This document shows positions 25,058 through 31,715 of a stretch of DNA of 40,439 nt, piece by piece. The DNA is from an uncultured Clostridia bacterium (GTDB lineage: Bacteria > Bacillota > Clostridia > Christensenellales > Borkfalkiaceae). Within the stretch, counting starts at the first letter, position 1. Every line of letters begins with the position of its first letter. Made by a program: the position numbers and the translations under genes. The stretch is from positions 1 to 40,439 of the forward strand of contig CANQHG010000016.1 of the NCBI GenBank assembly GCA_947623655.1. Reading direction: 5' to 3'. The notes under the pieces were generated by a model. That model was not told the DNA's origin. It was given only the letters and a program-made list of their open reading frames with translations, and did no database searches.

Positions 25058-25873
25058 ATGAATGCCGAATTTTTGAAAAATCTTCCCATCGCCCACAGGG
25101 GACTGCATGACGGGGAGCGGCCCGAGAATTCCCTGCCTGCCTTCCTCGCCGCCGTCGAACACGGCTATGCCATCGAGACGGACGTCCGCTTCACCAAGGA
25201 TAAAAAAATCGTCGTCTTTCACGACGACGATCTCCGCCGCATGACGGGCGACCCCCGCCCCGTTTCCGCGTGCACCTATGCGGAGCTCTCCGCGCTCGTG
25301 CTCCGTCCCGGAATGCAGTCCGACTGCACTATTGATTCCCCGCATGATTCTGCGCCCGCCGCGCTCCTGCGTCATCCTGAGCGTAGCGAAGAATCCCCCC
25401 AAATGCAGTCAAAAACGGCACATATCCCGCTGTTTTCAGAGTTTTTGGAGAGCGTAGAGGGACGAGTCCCTCTCCTCATCGAGATCAAAAACATGCCGCA
25501 TGTCAAGGGGAAAGAGATCGCCGCGGCGGTTCGGGCGCATTTGAAAGAGTATAGCGGCGCGTATGCCCTGCAGTCGTTCAACCCGCTTTATGTCAAAGCC
25601 TGCAAAAAGCTTTTTCCCGACATCCCCTGCGGCGTTCTCGGGACGGCGGAAAAGGGCGCGGCGAAAGGGTTTCAGCGCTATATCATCAAACATATGCCGT
25701 TGAATTTTTGGGTGAAGCCCGCCTTTATCAGCTATTGCAAAGAGGACTTGCCGCGCGGCAAGATAAAACGGTTCAAGGGCACGAAACTTGCCTGGGTCGT
25801 GCGCTCCGAAGAGGAAGAACGCGCCGCCCGAAAGTATGTAAACAACATCATATTTGAGGATTTTCTGCCGTAA
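25058..25873 (+). CDS. Glycerophosphodiester phosphodiesterase with in-frame repeat insertion
   Basis: A 271-residue GDPD-family TIM-barrel enzyme that hydrolyses glycerophosphodiesters to glycerol-3-phosphate and an alcohol. It has IAHRGLHDGERPENSL (catalytic His, metal-binding Glu), IETDVRFTKD, FHDDDLRRMTG (second His) and LLIEIKNM. About 30 residues between YAELSALVLRPG and IPLFSEFLE are extra. They contain LRHPERSEESPQ, the translation of a family 1 half-repeat, and lie between two copies of a 9-bp direct repeat. No signal peptide is seen, so it is likely cytoplasmic. The HRG motif comes so near the ATG that no later start is possible. Confidence 0.9.
   Translation: MNAEFLKNLPIAHRGLHDGERPENSLPAFLAAVEHGYAIETDVRFTKDKKIVVFHDDDLRRMTGDPRPVSACTYAELSALVLRPGMQSDCTIDSPHDSAPAALLRHPERSEESPQMQSKTAHIPLFSEFLESVEGRVPLLIEIKNMPHVKGKEIAAAVRAHLKEYSGAYALQSFNPLYVKACKKLFPDIPCGVLGTAEKGAAKGFQRYIIKHMPLNFWVKPAFISYCKEDLPRGKIKRFKGTKLAWVVRSEEEERAARKYVNNIIFEDFLP
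25312..25410 (+). repeat. Family 1 half-repeat inserted in the GDPD gene with 9-bp direct repeats
   Basis: AATGCAGTC occurs at 25312-25320 and 25402-25410, exactly 90 bp apart (30 codons). The repeat arm GTCATCCTGAGCGTAGCGAA with GAATCCCCCC is at 25371-25400. No stop arises in the gene frame. The bracket looks like a target-site duplication. Confidence 0.82.
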
Positions 25874-25938
25874 ACGCCGCATCGCTTTCTCCGCTCATGT
25901 ATGAGCGCAAAACGCTCGATATTTGTTTTTTTGCATTC

Positions 25939-25966
25939 AAAAACGCCCTTGGGAGAGGGCGTTTTT
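25939..25966. terminator. Bidirectional terminator between GDPD and kinase genes
   Basis: AAAAACGCCCT, loop TGGGAG, AGGGCGTTTTT. A/T runs on both sides serve the two convergent genes. Confidence 0.9.
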
Positions 25967-25985
25967 CGCATATATGTTGCAAATT

Positions 25986-26726
25986 TTACTGCCAATCGCA
26001 GACGTTTACCCAGCTCGCGAGGAATTCCGCTTCCTCGGGCTTTTTCTTTACGGACTGCGACGCCGCCACGATGGGAAGGATGCGCTGCACATACTGAATG
26101 GCCGTGTCCGTCTTGTCGCAGAAGAGGCGCAGATATTTCTCCGCAAGTTCGTCTCTCTTCTGAAGTTTCAGAATGAGATATGTTCTCGCCGCGTCCGCCG
26201 AGCCGTTGCCCTGCGTGGCATGAGACCAGTCGATGATATACGGCGTGCCGTCTTTCGAGATGATGACGTTCGAGGGCTGAAAATCGCCGTGGCACAGCTT
26301 GTTATGGCGGGGAAGACCGTCGAGTCGTACATGCAGGTCGTAGCGGACGGTCGCGGGGAATCCGCTCGCCGAAATTTTGGCGTGCATTTTATCGCGCAGG
26401 TGCCCGAGCAGCGGCACTTTTTCTTTGCTCATGCGGATCTGCAAATCAACAAAAAACTCGAGATATTCGTCCGTTTTTTCGGGATTTTTCCGCATAAGAT
26501 CTTCGAGCGTGTCGCCCTCGATGAATTCCCAGATAAGCGACCATTTCCCGTCGATGACCTCAACGCCGAGCACTTTCGGGATATTGAGGCTTGTTTCCTC
26601 GACGCGGGCCTGATTGAGAGCCTCATTGAGGATCCCCGCCTTGGAATAGGTGCTGTCGAAAGATTTGACGAGTTTATCGCCGTCGCGGTAGAGCTTTTTG
26701 CCTGAACTTTCGTGAATCAACTGCAT
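25986..26726 (-). CDS. Aminoglycoside phosphotransferase/choline-kinase-like protein
   Basis: A 246-residue protein kinase-like phosphotransferase. The Brenner-type catalytic motif LCHGDFQPSNVI and the metal-binding YIIDWSHATQG are clear, and SLIWEFIEGDTLEDLM matches the hinge of the TIGR02172-type APH subfamily. The N-terminal lobe (GKKLYRDGDKLVKSF) supplies the ATP-binding lysine. These proteins act on small molecules; the real substrate is unknown and antibiotic resistance should not be assumed. AGGAGG lies 7-8 nt before the ATG, and a promoter lies about 50 bp upstream. Confidence 0.87.
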   Translation of the reverse strand: MQLIHESSGKKLYRDGDKLVKSFDSTYSKAGILNEALNQARVEETSLNIPKVLGVEVIDGKWSLIWEFIEGDTLEDLMRKNPEKTDEYLEFFVDLQIRMSKEKVPLLGHLRDKMHAKISASGFPATVRYDLHVRLDGLPRHNKLCHGDFQPSNVIISKDGTPYIIDWSHATQGNGSADAARTYLILKLQKRDELAEKYLRLFCDKTDTAIQYVQRILPIVAASQSVKKKPEEAEFLASWVNVCDWQ

Positions 26727-26778
26727 AGAAGACCTCCTGATCGCGCGGGGGATTATCCCGCAAATTCTTTTCGGGAAT

Positions 26779-26807
26779 ATTATACACCAATTTCGCCCGA
26801 AAGTAAA
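26779..26807 (-). promoter_or_regulatory. Promoter of the APH-like gene
   Basis: Minus strand: TTTACT (26807-26802), 17-bp spacer, TATAAT (26784-26779). The leader is about 46 nt with a normal Shine-Dalgarno. Confidence 0.7.
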
Positions 26808-26848
26808 GCCCCATTTTAAAATTCATGAATGTATTCTTTCTTTTCCGC

Positions 26849-27742
26849 TCACGCGTCGGAGGGGTCGTCGGATCCGAAAATAATGTCGAGGATCTCCAGA
26901 CGGCGTTCCAGATAGAGCAACCGTTCGCCGTCCTGTGTGGCGTCGGGGCGTTCGTTCATGCGGCATAGCTTGTTCGCGCCTGCGAGCTTGGCAAAGAATA
27001 CCGCCAGCGCGGCGACCGCAAGAAAAGTGATAACGCCGAATACGATCGTCAGCGCAAGGGGAACGGTGCTGTCTTTCACACGCAGAATATTGTCCGCGGC
27101 GATGGCCGTTGCGATCGCAAAGGCGGCCGCGAAAAAGATGAAGACGCACGTCCAAATGATATAGTGTTTTCTGTTCGCCGCAAACGCTTCCCGCCTTTTC
27201 GCCCTGTTCTCAAGTACAATGGGGCGCAGGGAGTCCGCCTCTTCGCGATACGCGCGCTGTTCTTCGCGCAGTTTGCCGCCGAGTTTTTCCGCGACGAGCT
27301 TTTTCCCGCTTTCGAGCCGCTCAAGATCTTCGGCGCGGGCGTCGGTGTAGAGACGTTCGGTGTCGGTGAAGTTCTTTGTAGCGGCTCTGAAAAGTCCATC
27401 GGCGGCCTCGTCGCTGTCGACGTCGAAGACGCTTGCCTGCGCGAATTTTTCTTCGGCTTCGGAAAAGTTTTCCTCGGCGAGCAGGGCATTGCCCTCGTCG
27501 ATGAGCTTACGGCAGTTTTCGAGCGCTTCCTGTCTGGCCTTTTCGCGGCGGGCAAGTTCATCTTCTACTTGCGCCTGCGACATGCCGGCGAGGGACTCGT
27601 CGTACTCTTCGGGGAATTCAAAGGCGACTTCTTCCTCACCGATCTCTCCCTCGGTCCCCTCCAGGGCGTCCGTCTCGCCGTCCTTGGTGCGTTTGATGCG
27701 GATACCTCTGTTTTCGTCTTCGTCAAGGATCCTTTCTTCCAT
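26849..27742 (-). CDS. Uncharacterised membrane protein with acidic and coiled-coil N-terminus
   Basis: A 297-residue protein I do not recognise. Residues 1-60 are very acidic. Residues about 60-185 are charged helices, with a TPR-like stretch LIDEGNALLAEENFSEAEEKFAQASVFD. Two hydrophobic segments follow (IIWTCVFIFFAAAFAIATAIA and LALTIVFGVITFLAVAALAVFFA), then a short charged tail. It likely sits in the membrane by a helical hairpin with both ends inside. It begins one base after the ispE stop, so the two are probably co-transcribed. Confidence 0.75.
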   Translation of the reverse strand: MEERILDEDENRGIRIKRTKDGETDALEGTEGEIGEEEVAFEFPEEYDESLAGMSQAQVEDELARREKARQEALENCRKLIDEGNALLAEENFSEAEEKFAQASVFDVDSDEAADGLFRAATKNFTDTERLYTDARAEDLERLESGKKLVAEKLGGKLREEQRAYREEADSLRPIVLENRAKRREAFAANRKHYIIWTCVFIFFAAAFAIATAIAADNILRVKDSTVPLALTIVFGVITFLAVAALAVFFAKLAGANKLCRMNERPDATQDGERLLYLERRLEILDIIFGSDDPSDA

Positions 27743-27743
27743 T

Positions 27744-28658
27744 TTATTCTCCTTCCCCTTCGCCTTCGGAGAGCGCGAAAGGATTTTTGAACGTTTTTAT
27801 TTTGTTCGGGCGGATGTTTTTTAAGGTCAACGCCCGCGCGTTGCCTCGGTAACGGCTCTTGGCCCATGCGGCGAGTTCGGGCGTTTCGAATAGAGCGAAC
27901 GCCGCACTGCCCGATCCCGTCATCGCGGCGCCGAGCGGAGAAAAGCCCTTTGCGGCGAGCACGGCGGCCTCTGCGGCAGGCTCGAGTTCTTTCGCCGCCG
28001 CATAGAGACTGTTGGAAAAATAGCGCGCCGCACCGCCGAGATCGCCGCGGGCCAACAGCGCCAGCGCCTTTTCGGTGCAGAGCGCCGGGGGGACGCCGAG
28101 CTTGTCGTACGCCGCAAAGCATTCCCGCGAAGAAACGCTCTCTTTCGGGCACAAAACGAGAAAATACATGTCGGGTTCCTCGGCAAAAAAGCTGAGCGCT
28201 TCGCCCCGTCCCCGCATGCGGCAGAGCCCGCCCGTGAGGAGATACCCTGTATCGCTCCCCAAACTGTCCGCAAGGTCTTTTACGGCTTTTTCATCCGTGA
28301 CGCCGTACAGTTTTTTCATGCCGAGAAGCACGCCCGCCGCATCTGCGGAGGAGCCCCCGAGCCCCGCGCCCATGGGGATATTTTTATAGACGGTGATGTC
28401 CGCTCCGTTCGTCCCGAATGCTTTGGAAAAAGCTTCCGCGGCTTTCAGGGCGTTGTTTTCTTCGGGGGCGATCGCCTCGCTTCCCATGCCGTGCATGACG
28501 GCGCTGCTGCGCATATCCTTGCGTTTTTTCAGGATGAGCTTATCGCAGAGGTCCACGGTGACGACGAGGGAGTCGAGCAAATGATAGCCGTTTTCCCGAC
28601 CCGTGATGTCGAGAGTGAGATTGAGTTTTGCATACGCGTTTTGCCGCACGACGTTCAT
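27744..28658 (-). CDS. ispE: 4-diphosphocytidyl-2-C-methyl-D-erythritol kinase
   Basis: A 304-residue GHMP kinase of the non-mevalonate (MEP) isoprenoid pathway; it phosphorylates CDP-methylerythritol. The N-terminal AYAKLNLTLDI holds the catalytic lysine, the ATP loop is IPMGAGLGGSSADAAG, the LGSDTGYLLTGG segment keeps the catalytic Asp, and the C-terminal MTGSGSAAFALF closes the GHMP fold. The tail ending in EGEGEGE is lineage-specific. No Shine-Dalgarno precedes the ATG, and the predicted -10 ends 7 nt upstream. No other MEP genes are nearby. Confidence 0.95.
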   Translation of the reverse strand: MNVVRQNAYAKLNLTLDITGRENGYHLLDSLVVTVDLCDKLILKKRKDMRSSAVMHGMGSEAIAPEENNALKAAEAFSKAFGTNGADITVYKNIPMGAGLGGSSADAAGVLLGMKKLYGVTDEKAVKDLADSLGSDTGYLLTGGLCRMRGRGEALSFFAEEPDMYFLVLCPKESVSSRECFAAYDKLGVPPALCTEKALALLARGDLGGAARYFSNSLYAAAKELEPAAEAAVLAAKGFSPLGAAMTGSGSAAFALFETPELAAWAKSRYRGNARALTLKNIRPNKIKTFKNPFALSEGEGEGE

Positions 28659-28665
28659 CGAGGGT

Positions 28666-28694
28666 ATTGTAGCACAGTTTTATTTGAATTGCAA
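28666..28694 (-). promoter_or_regulatory. Promoter of ispE, leaderless type
   Basis: Minus strand: TTGCAA (28694-28689), 17-bp spacer, TACAAT (28671-28666), then seven bases and the ATG. Confidence 0.78.
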
Positions 28695-28735
28695 ATGTTT
28701 GACTCGATTTCTTTTTCGTCTACCCCCTTGCCCCC

Positions 28736-28955
28736 CTTCTTACCGCGTCATTCTGAAACAATAAGCCGCACGAAGTTCGAAGAGCACTCCCCGTAGGATT
28801 TCGAAGAACGGAAGCCAAGCATACCTCTTCCCGAGGAGGGGATTAAGTAGGGTTGGCAATGTAATACAGCTTTCCCCCTCGCGTATCCGCGAAGGGGAAA
28901 GCCGGGAGAGTTTAAAACGATGGGGGATCGTTGACAGCTATTACCGCCGATGTTT
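28736..28955. other. Intergenic region with repeat remnants and a hairpin, no gene
   Basis: Contains a degenerate family 1 stretch (CGCGTCATTCTGAAACAATA, then GGATTTCGAAGAACGG). It also has a 14-of-15 bp hairpin at 28869-28902 (GCTTTCCCCCTCGCG, loop TATC). The hairpin resembles the one at 5851-5871 and has no T-run. Confidence 0.5.
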
Positions 28956-29513
28956 TCATTTTTTTCGAATTTTATGAATTATCAGTAAAACAGCCCAAAG
29001 CACCATAAATGCAGGAGCCGGTATAAGAAGATAAGGAGAAAGAAAGCTTGCCAGCACACCACCTGCACTAAACGTGAATCCCAAAATATACGCCCATGCG
29101 ACGCCCCACGTTTTCCAACTCCAAAATCCGTCCGAACTACTGCCGGAAGAACTCGTTGAACTCGAATATGATGAAGTCTCCATGTTTTTCCGCTCTTCCT
29201 TTTCTTTCATGTATTCGCTCTGTCCATACAAGGAGCCGCCATAATATAGTCTTAAATCTCCATAACCGCTGTCGTGCAAATCATAATTTGTATATGATCC
29301 GCCTTTGTAAATGTGATAGTCGGAAGAATAATGTTGCAATGTATATCCCGTTGCGGATCCGCAATAATCCACCCGAAATTCATAATTGCTTAGCTTGTAG
29401 AATGAAAAACCTGTATACTCTGACGTTTGCCATTTGTAGATCATATTATCCCGCATGTCAAATTTAATGTCCGAATAATAGCAAGAACTTTTCAAAAATT
29501 CCAAAAAATCCAT
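28956..29513 (-). CDS. Unknown Tyr/Ser-rich protein with C-terminal membrane helices
   Basis: A 185-residue protein from the ATG at 29513, with AGGAG 7 nt upstream; a GTG at 29516 is a less likely start. I do not recognise it. Residues 1-105 are polar and rich in Tyr, Ser and Gly (for example YHIYKGGSYTNYDLHDSGYG), with the look of a beta-rich domain. Then come a charged MKEKEERKN segment and a Ser-rich linker. Two hydrophobic helices (WGVAWAYILGFTFSAGGVLASFL and LLIPAPAFMVLWAVLLIIHKI) and KIRKK close the chain. There is no signal peptide, so it is probably tail-anchored with the polar domain inside. It is AT-richer than neighbours and diverges from an XRE gene across shared operators, so it may be an acquired, repressed module. 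Confidence 0.7.
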   Translation of the reverse strand: MDFLEFLKSSCYYSDIKFDMRDNMIYKWQTSEYTGFSFYKLSNYEFRVDYCGSATGYTLQHYSSDYHIYKGGSYTNYDLHDSGYGDLRLYYGGSLYGQSEYMKEKEERKNMETSSYSSSTSSSGSSSDGFWSWKTWGVAWAYILGFTFSAGGVLASFLSPYLLIPAPAFMVLWAVLLIIHKIRKK

Positions 29514-29527
29514 CACTTTCTCCTATA

Positions 29528-29596
29528 TAGAATATTCTATGATGGATTATAACATAGATAATTCTATGTGTCAAGATAAACTGTTAGAAAATTCTA
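29528..29596. promoter_or_regulatory. Three operator-like dyads between the divergent genes
   Basis: TAGAATATTCTA (29528-29539), TAGATAATTCTA (29555-29566) and TAGAAAATTCTA (29585-29596) share TAGAA-N2-TTCTA, with centres 27 and 30 bp apart. Site 1 covers the expected start point of the minus gene, site 2 lies in its promoter spacer, and site 3 abuts the -10 of the XRE gene. This is the layout of an autoregulated divergent repressor. Confidence 0.75.
29546..29574 (-). promoter_or_regulatory. Consensus sigma-A promoter of the membrane-protein gene
   Basis: Minus strand: TTGACA (29574-29569), 17-bp spacer, TATAAT (29551-29546). Both boxes match the consensus exactly. Operator dyad 2 fills the spacer. 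Confidence 0.85.
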
Positions 29597-29602
29597 TATA
29601 AT
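29597..29602 (+). promoter_or_regulatory. -10 box of the XRE gene, leaderless type
   Basis: TATAAT six bases before the ATG at 29609. The -35 region is poor (AAGATA at best). It abuts operator dyad 3. Confidence 0.65.
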
Positions 29603-29608
29603 ATTTTC

Positions 29609-29821
29609 ATGGAGCAAAATTTTACAGAAATACTGCGCGATTTTTTATCGGAAAACAATATTACTCAAACGGAATTTGCTAAAAAAATCGGCGTGAAACA
29701 AAGTCAAGTCTCCGAATGGTTGCGCGGAAAGGCAAAACCGGGATATGATACGCTCAAGGCTATGGCGATTGCGTTCAATATCTCCGCTGACTATTTTCTC
29801 GGTATAACGGATACCTATTAA
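29609..29821 (+). CDS. XRE-family helix-turn-helix regulator
   Basis: A 70-residue protein made of a single Cro/C1-type domain. The helices are ILRDFLSENNITQTEFAKKI and VKQSQVSEWLRGKAKPGYDTLKAMAIAF, with the usual ADYFLGITD tail. Such small regulators repress their own promoters in phage switches, toxin-antitoxin modules and immunity-type loci. The three TAGAA-N2-TTCTA dyads upstream are the likely binding sites. No Shine-Dalgarno; predicted leaderless. AT-rich like the divergent gene. Confidence 0.92.
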   Translation: MEQNFTEILRDFLSENNITQTEFAKKIGVKQSQVSEWLRGKAKPGYDTLKAMAIAFNISADYFLGITDTY

Positions 29822-29839
29822 TGAAACAAGCGCGGATCA

Positions 29840-30010
29840 TCATGTACTGATGATATCCGCTGTAAAAAGAGTTTGGAAATAGTTTTTGATATTGTAATGT
29901 CCCGAGGGCTCGAAAGCATCGTCGGCAGAGTCAGGCGGGACAAAGGCGTCAATGCGGGCGTCGTCTGCCTCCTCGCGCGAACTCGTGAGGGAATCACGAT
30001 TTCTGTCTAC
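29840..30010 (-). other. Possible 57-codon coding remnant (no start codon)
   Basis: The minus strand is open from 30010 to a TGA at 29840-29842, ending in a plausible protein tail (AFEPSGHYNIKNYFQTLF). No ATG/GTG start is available and an in-frame stop lies just upstream. It sits between the tRNA-Ser terminator and the XRE gene. It may be the broken 3' end of a lost gene, or chance. A hairpin (GCGGATCATCA...TGATG-at-ATCCGC, about 29832-29860) overlaps its end. Confidence 0.25.
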
Positions 30011-30024
30011 TCATTTTCTGCGCC

Positions 30025-30057
30025 AAAAAAAAACACCCCTTGCGGGGTGCTTTTTTT
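30025..30057. terminator. Bidirectional terminator after tRNA-Ser
   Basis: CACCCC TTGC GGGGTG flanked by long A and T runs. The surrounding TTCTGCGCC and GGCGCAGAA (the latter part of the tRNA 3' end) extend the inverted repeat. Confidence 0.85.
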
Positions 30058-30148
30058 GGCGCAGAAGACGAGATTCGAACTCGTGCTACCTTTCACAGGT
30101 ACTACTCCCTTAGCAGGGGAGCCCCTTGAGCCTCTTGGGTACTTCTGC
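30057..30148 (-). tRNA. tRNA-Ser (anticodon GCT)
   Basis: Acceptor GCAGAAG/CTTCTGC, D arm CCCAAGAGGCTCAAGGG, anticodon stem CTCCC/GGGAG with loop CTGCTAA, a long variable arm TACCT gtga AGGTA typical of serine, T arm ACGAG TTCGAAT CTCGT, discriminator G and encoded CCA. It reads AGC/AGU codons. Confidence 0.97.
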
Positions 30149-30217
30149 GTGCCGGGCCAAGCTCTGTTCTTTTAAAAGATTGGAGCGGCAGAGCCGTGCT
30201 TCCGTCTCAACATCTCC

Positions 30218-30246
30218 ACTATATCACAAATCGCGAGGAATGTCAA
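30218..30246 (-). promoter_or_regulatory. Promoter of tRNA-Ser
   Basis: Minus strand: TTGACA (30246-30241), 17-bp spacer, TATAGT (30223-30218). The 5' precursor leader would be about 60 nt. Confidence 0.78.
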
Positions 30247-30298
30247 AGTATATTTTCTTACTTTTTATAATTTTTTTCTAAAATTTCCCCTTACGCCC

Positions 30299-30327
30299 TT
30301 GCGGCGGCTTTAAAAATATGTTAAAAT
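30299..30327 (+). promoter_or_regulatory. Promoter of ppa, very short leader
   Basis: TTGCGG (30299-30304), 17-bp spacer, TAAAAT (30322-30327). Expected start near 30334, leaving about 13 nt that hold just CGGAGA and the spacer to the ATG. Confidence 0.6.
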
Positions 30328-30346
30328 AGTCCTACGGAGAACAATT

Positions 30347-30877
30347 ATGAACATATGGCACGACATCGATCCCAAGCGTATCACCTCCAAATCTTTTGAG
30401 GCGCTGATCGAGATCCCCAAGGGCAGCAAGACGAAGTACGAACTCGACAAGGAGACCGGTATTTTAAAACTCGACCGCGTACTCTATACCTCAACAGTCT
30501 ATCCCGCCAACTATGGTTTTATCCCGCGTACTTTTGCGGACGACGGCGACCCTTTGGACGTTCTCGTTCTGACGAACGAGGTCATCTATCCCATGACGCT
30601 CGTCTCGTGCTATCCGATCGGCGTCATAAAGATGATCGATGGCGGCGCTCTGGACGAAAAGATCATCGCGATCCCGTTCAAAGATCCGTCTTATAACGAT
30701 TATTACGATATCCACGAGCTTCCCAAACACATTTTCGACGAAATGATGCACTTCTTCGAAGTCTACAAGACGCTCGAGCACAAGATGACCACGGTCAAAG
30801 AGATCGCCCACCGCGACGAAGCCGTTGAGATCGTTGAGAAATGTATCAAAACTTACAACGAGAAGTTCGCGAAATAG
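30347..30877 (+). CDS. ppa: Inorganic pyrophosphatase, family I
   Basis: A 176-residue soluble pyrophosphatase (PPi to two phosphates), which pulls biosynthetic reactions forward. The family I signature DDGDPLDVLV holds the metal-binding aspartates. ALIEIPKGSKTKYELDKETG, YPANYGFIPRT and KDPSYNDYYDIHELP are the other active-site segments. Family length is normal for the bacterial hexameric type. Many Clostridia instead use family II or membrane enzymes, so a family I enzyme is a useful lineage mark. CGGAG lies 8 nt before the ATG. Confidence 0.96.
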   Translation: MNIWHDIDPKRITSKSFEALIEIPKGSKTKYELDKETGILKLDRVLYTSTVYPANYGFIPRTFADDGDPLDVLVLTNEVIYPMTLVSCYPIGVIKMIDGGALDEKIIAIPFKDPSYNDYYDIHELPKHIFDEMMHFFEVYKTLEHKMTTVKEIAHRDEAVEIVEKCIKTYNEKFAK

Positions 30878-30899
30878 ATTTTTTCATTAAGGGGGAATT

Positions 30900-31502
30900 A
30901 TGAAACTTGTCTTTTTCGGAGACTCTATCACGGAGGCGGGGAGAAATCTGTACGATCCCGCCGACCTCGGCGAGGGGTTTGTAAAGATCGCCGCATCCAA
31001 ACTGCGTCCGCTCTATCCCGACATTGCTTTTGATATCTATAACTTCGGCGTGGGGGGAGAACGCACCGAGGAGCTCTTGGCCCGCGTAGACGAAGTGACG
31101 GCGGTAAAGCCCGACGTCGTTGTGCTCGAAGTGGGGGTGAACGATGTGTGGCGCCGCTTCACGAACGAGGAGATCGTCACCGAGGAACAGTTCGAAAAGA
31201 ACTATTCGTCCATTGTAAAGGCGCTCAAAAAGTGCGGGGCTAAAGTCATTCTCGTCGAACCGTATGTGCTCGACATGAAGGACAAGCGTCGCTTCCGTCC
31301 CTATCTCAACACCTATATCGCAGTGATCAGGGAGATCGCCCGCACGGAAGAGCTGCCGCTCGTCCCGCTCGACGAGATCTTTAACGGCATCACGCAAGAC
31401 ATCAAGCCCGAGGAGTTTGCCGAAGACGGCGTGCACCCGACCCATCGCGGTTGCCGCTACATCGCCGATCTTATCATCAAAGAGCTGAAGAAATTTTTGT
31501 AA
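30900..31502 (+). CDS. SGNH/GDSL hydrolase
   Basis: A 200-residue cytoplasmic esterase-like protein. Block I is VFFGDSITEAGRN (nucleophile Ser), block II glycine in FGVGGERTEELL, block III EVGVNDVWRR, and block V DGVHPTHRGC (catalytic Asp and His). It has no signal peptide. Relatives act as acyl esterases or acetylxylan esterases, but the substrate cannot be read here. It starts 22 bp after ppa, probably in one transcript, with GGGGGA before the ATG. Confidence 0.9.
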   Translation: MKLVFFGDSITEAGRNLYDPADLGEGFVKIAASKLRPLYPDIAFDIYNFGVGGERTEELLARVDEVTAVKPDVVVLEVGVNDVWRRFTNEEIVTEEQFEKNYSSIVKALKKCGAKVILVEPYVLDMKDKRRFRPYLNTYIAVIREIARTEELPLVPLDEIFNGITQDIKPEEFAEDGVHPTHRGCRYIADLIIKELKKFL

Positions 31503-31518
31503 CTGAATGAAAAAACGT

Positions 31519-31549
31519 TACGCGCCGCGGCTTCCCGCGGCGCGTATTT
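31519..31549 (+). terminator. Hairpin terminator of the ppa operon
   Basis: TACGCGCCGCGG (31519-31530), loop CTTC, exact complement (31535-31546), then TTTC. Strong stem, short T-run. Confidence 0.7.
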
Positions 31550-31568
31550 CATCTGGGCGGGTTACGAC

Positions 31569-31651
31569 CTTGCAGCCCCTGTAGGGGAAGTGGCCGAAGA
31601 CCGAAGGGGTTCAAAACCCCTCTGTCACTGCGCGACTGAGGGGGTGTCGTT
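31569..31651 (-). repeat. Family 2 repeat, degenerate
   Basis: On the minus strand it begins ACGACACCCCCTCAGTCGCG and includes GTGACAGAGGGGTTTTGAACC, then CCCCTACAGGGGCTG. Confidence 0.65.
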
Positions 31652-31680
31652 CTAATAACTTTCACTGCATTGAATTCGGA

Positions 31681-31709
31681 TTGACAAGCGGCGGGGGAGG
31701 TGATACAAT
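31681..31709 (+). promoter_or_regulatory. Promoter of the cysteine desulfurase gene, leaderless type
   Basis: TTGACA (31681-31686), 17-bp spacer, TACAAT (31704-31709), then six bases and the ATG. A GGGGGAGG that looks like a Shine-Dalgarno lies inside the spacer, so it would not be transcribed. Confidence 0.82.
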
Positions 31710-31715
31710 AAAGTC

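Noticed and set aside
25986-26726. Aminoglycoside resistance gene
   Set aside because: The catalytic motifs show only the APH/choline-kinase superfamily. The subfamily has no proven resistance role and the context is chromosomal housekeeping.
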